Part shown: positions 15,387 through 15,729 of the stretch, piece after piece
Position numbering within the stretch: the first letter of the stretch is position 1
Layout: each line of letters opens with the position of its first letter
NCBI GenBank assembly: GCA_021442965.1
Contig: JABUUX010000339.1
Coordinates: 1 to 15,729, forward strand
Direction of reading: 5' to 3'
Source: Treponema sp.
Lineage (GTDB): Bacteria > Spirochaetota > Spirochaetia > Treponematales > Treponemataceae
DNA: 15,729 nucleotides
Translations under genes and position numbers: made by a program
Notes under the pieces: model-generated
What the model was told of the DNA's origin: nothing
What the model saw: only the letters and a program-made list of their open reading frames with translations
Database searches by the model: none

Positions 15387-15605
15387 ACGCTGGGAAAACG
15401 GGTCCCAGCGGAAAGACTTAGCTCTGGTGAAAACTTCCTCCCAGTCAGTTTGAGACATGCAAAATCGCTAGCTAGCGTCGCTTAGTGCTTTCCGCGGCAT
15501 AGAAACTATAAAACCGCGGAAAGAACTATTTTGCAGTCTCTTCCTTCCTTCGCGGAAGTTTTCACATTCAGTTAAATCCTCGTCTGCGTCCCGTTTTCCC
15601 TACGT
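15387..15605. repeat. Long nested palindrome (multi-branched hairpin)
   Basis: There is no gene from 15332 to the window end at 15729, but the stretch is highly structured. Coaxial inverted repeats share one centre near 15505. Outer: GGGAAAACGGG 15392-15402 with CCCGTTTTCCC 15590-15600, extended by ACG/CGT across a 2x2 mismatch. Second: GTGAAAACTTCC 15427-15438 with GGAAGTTTTCAC 15554-15565. Third: GAGAC-A-TGCAAAAT 15452-15465 with ATTTTGCAGTCTC 15528-15540, 13 bp with one bulged A. Inner: AGTGCTTTCCGCGG 15484-15497 with CCGCGGAAAGAACT 15514-15527, 13 pairs and one mismatch, capped by ATAG-AAA-CTAT. A self-complementary 12-mer, CGCTAGCTAGCG (15466-15477), can form a side hairpin. It may be a dispersed palindromic repeat or a structured RNA; the strand is unknown. 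Confidence 0.85.
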
Positions 15606-15668
15606 GAAACTGCCTATAAAGTAAGTCTTTGTAGTTTTGCATTTTACTCCACGCCAAAAGAAAACGGG
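15590..15668. repeat. Alternative hairpin using a third copy of the outer arm
   Basis: GAAAACGGG recurs at 15660-15668 and can pair with CCCGTTTTC at 15590-15598, which is also the right arm of the large palindrome. Inside it, CGTG 15603-15606 pairs with CACG 15650-15653, and CTATAAAG 15614-15621 pairs with CTTTGTAG 15627-15634 (one wobble if RNA). The copy at 15660 extends as a 16-nt direct repeat of 15394-15409 with one mismatch. Confidence 0.6.
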
Positions 15669-15679
15669 TTCCAGCAACG

Positions 15680-15729
15680 ACAAAAATGTGGGTACCCCCT
15701 CCCATAGGGCTCCCGTCCCCCATTTTTGT
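15680..15729. repeat. GC-rich hairpin at window edge
   Basis: ACAAAAATG (15680-15688) and CATTTTTGT (15721-15729) are a perfect 9-bp inverted repeat. After one mismatch, GGG (15690-15692) pairs with CCC (15717-15719). The interior holds runs of C and G, including the palindrome GGGTACCC and CCC-ATA-GGG. The right arm ends exactly at the window edge, so the element may continue. Confidence 0.6.

Noticed and set aside
15291..15485. Plus-strand ORF running into the palindrome
   Set aside because: It begins inside the ABC ATPase gene on the other strand, has no ribosome site, and its end is only repeat sequence.
15387..15605. Integron attC site
   Set aside because: Some treponemes carry integrons, but the element is far longer than usual attC sites, lacks GTTRRRY/RYYYAAC ends, and is not beside cassette-like ORFs.
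1..15729. tRNA, rRNA, CRISPR arrays, transposases or phage genes
   Set aside because: No tRNA-like cloverleaf, ribosomal RNA sequence, regular spaced repeats or mobile-element protein was seen; the only repeats are the palindromes after 15387.

Overview
The window is an AT-rich, densely coded bacterial chromosome segment. Gene content and style point to a spirochaete, most likely a Treponema relative: an in-house adenylate/guanylate cyclase with an extracytoplasmic sensor, long TPR and coiled-coil proteins with acidic linkers, MurJ, a variant Lgt, and short intergenic gaps with GGAGG or AGGA ribosome binding sites. The genus is inferred from style and remembered gene content; no marker RNA is present to confirm it.

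Layout. Positions 25-4392 (+): a two-gene unit with a secreted LamG plus fibronectin-III protein followed 21 nt later by a large TPR/acidic/coiled-coil protein. Positions 4446-7303 (-): murJ followed 8 nt later by an M24 metallopeptidase, convergent with the TPR gene. The 7304-7386 gap carries two divergent sigma70-like promoters that share one -35 site. Positions 7387-10550 (+): a class III nucleotide cyclase overlapping by 22 nt with a single-span coiled-coil membrane protein. Positions 10612-12252 (+): a fused prephenate dehydratase-DAHP synthase with its own promoter and a strong intrinsic terminator. Positions 12308-13345 (-): a small two-span membrane protein and an Lgt-family protein behind a good promoter. 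Positions 13459-15331 (-): a MacB/LolD-type ABC exporter, ATPase first and permease second, overlapping by 8 nt.

The last ~340 nt (15387-15729) hold no gene but are highly structured. A 219-nt nested palindrome of four stems (11, 12, 13 and 13 bp) is followed by a third copy of its outer arm that permits an alternative fold, and then by another hairpin that reaches the window edge. This is the least explained part of the window and looks like a dispersed palindromic repeat or a structured RNA. It also lies directly upstream of the ABC operon.

Functional links: murJ (lipid II flipping), Lgt-like (lipoprotein or membrane thiol chemistry) and the ABC exporter all concern the cell envelope. The PDT-DAHPS fusion joins the first step of the shikimate pathway to the phenylalanine branch in one chain without the usual ACT regulatory domain. 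The cyclase has intact metal and transition-state residues but lacks the standard purine-reading lysine.
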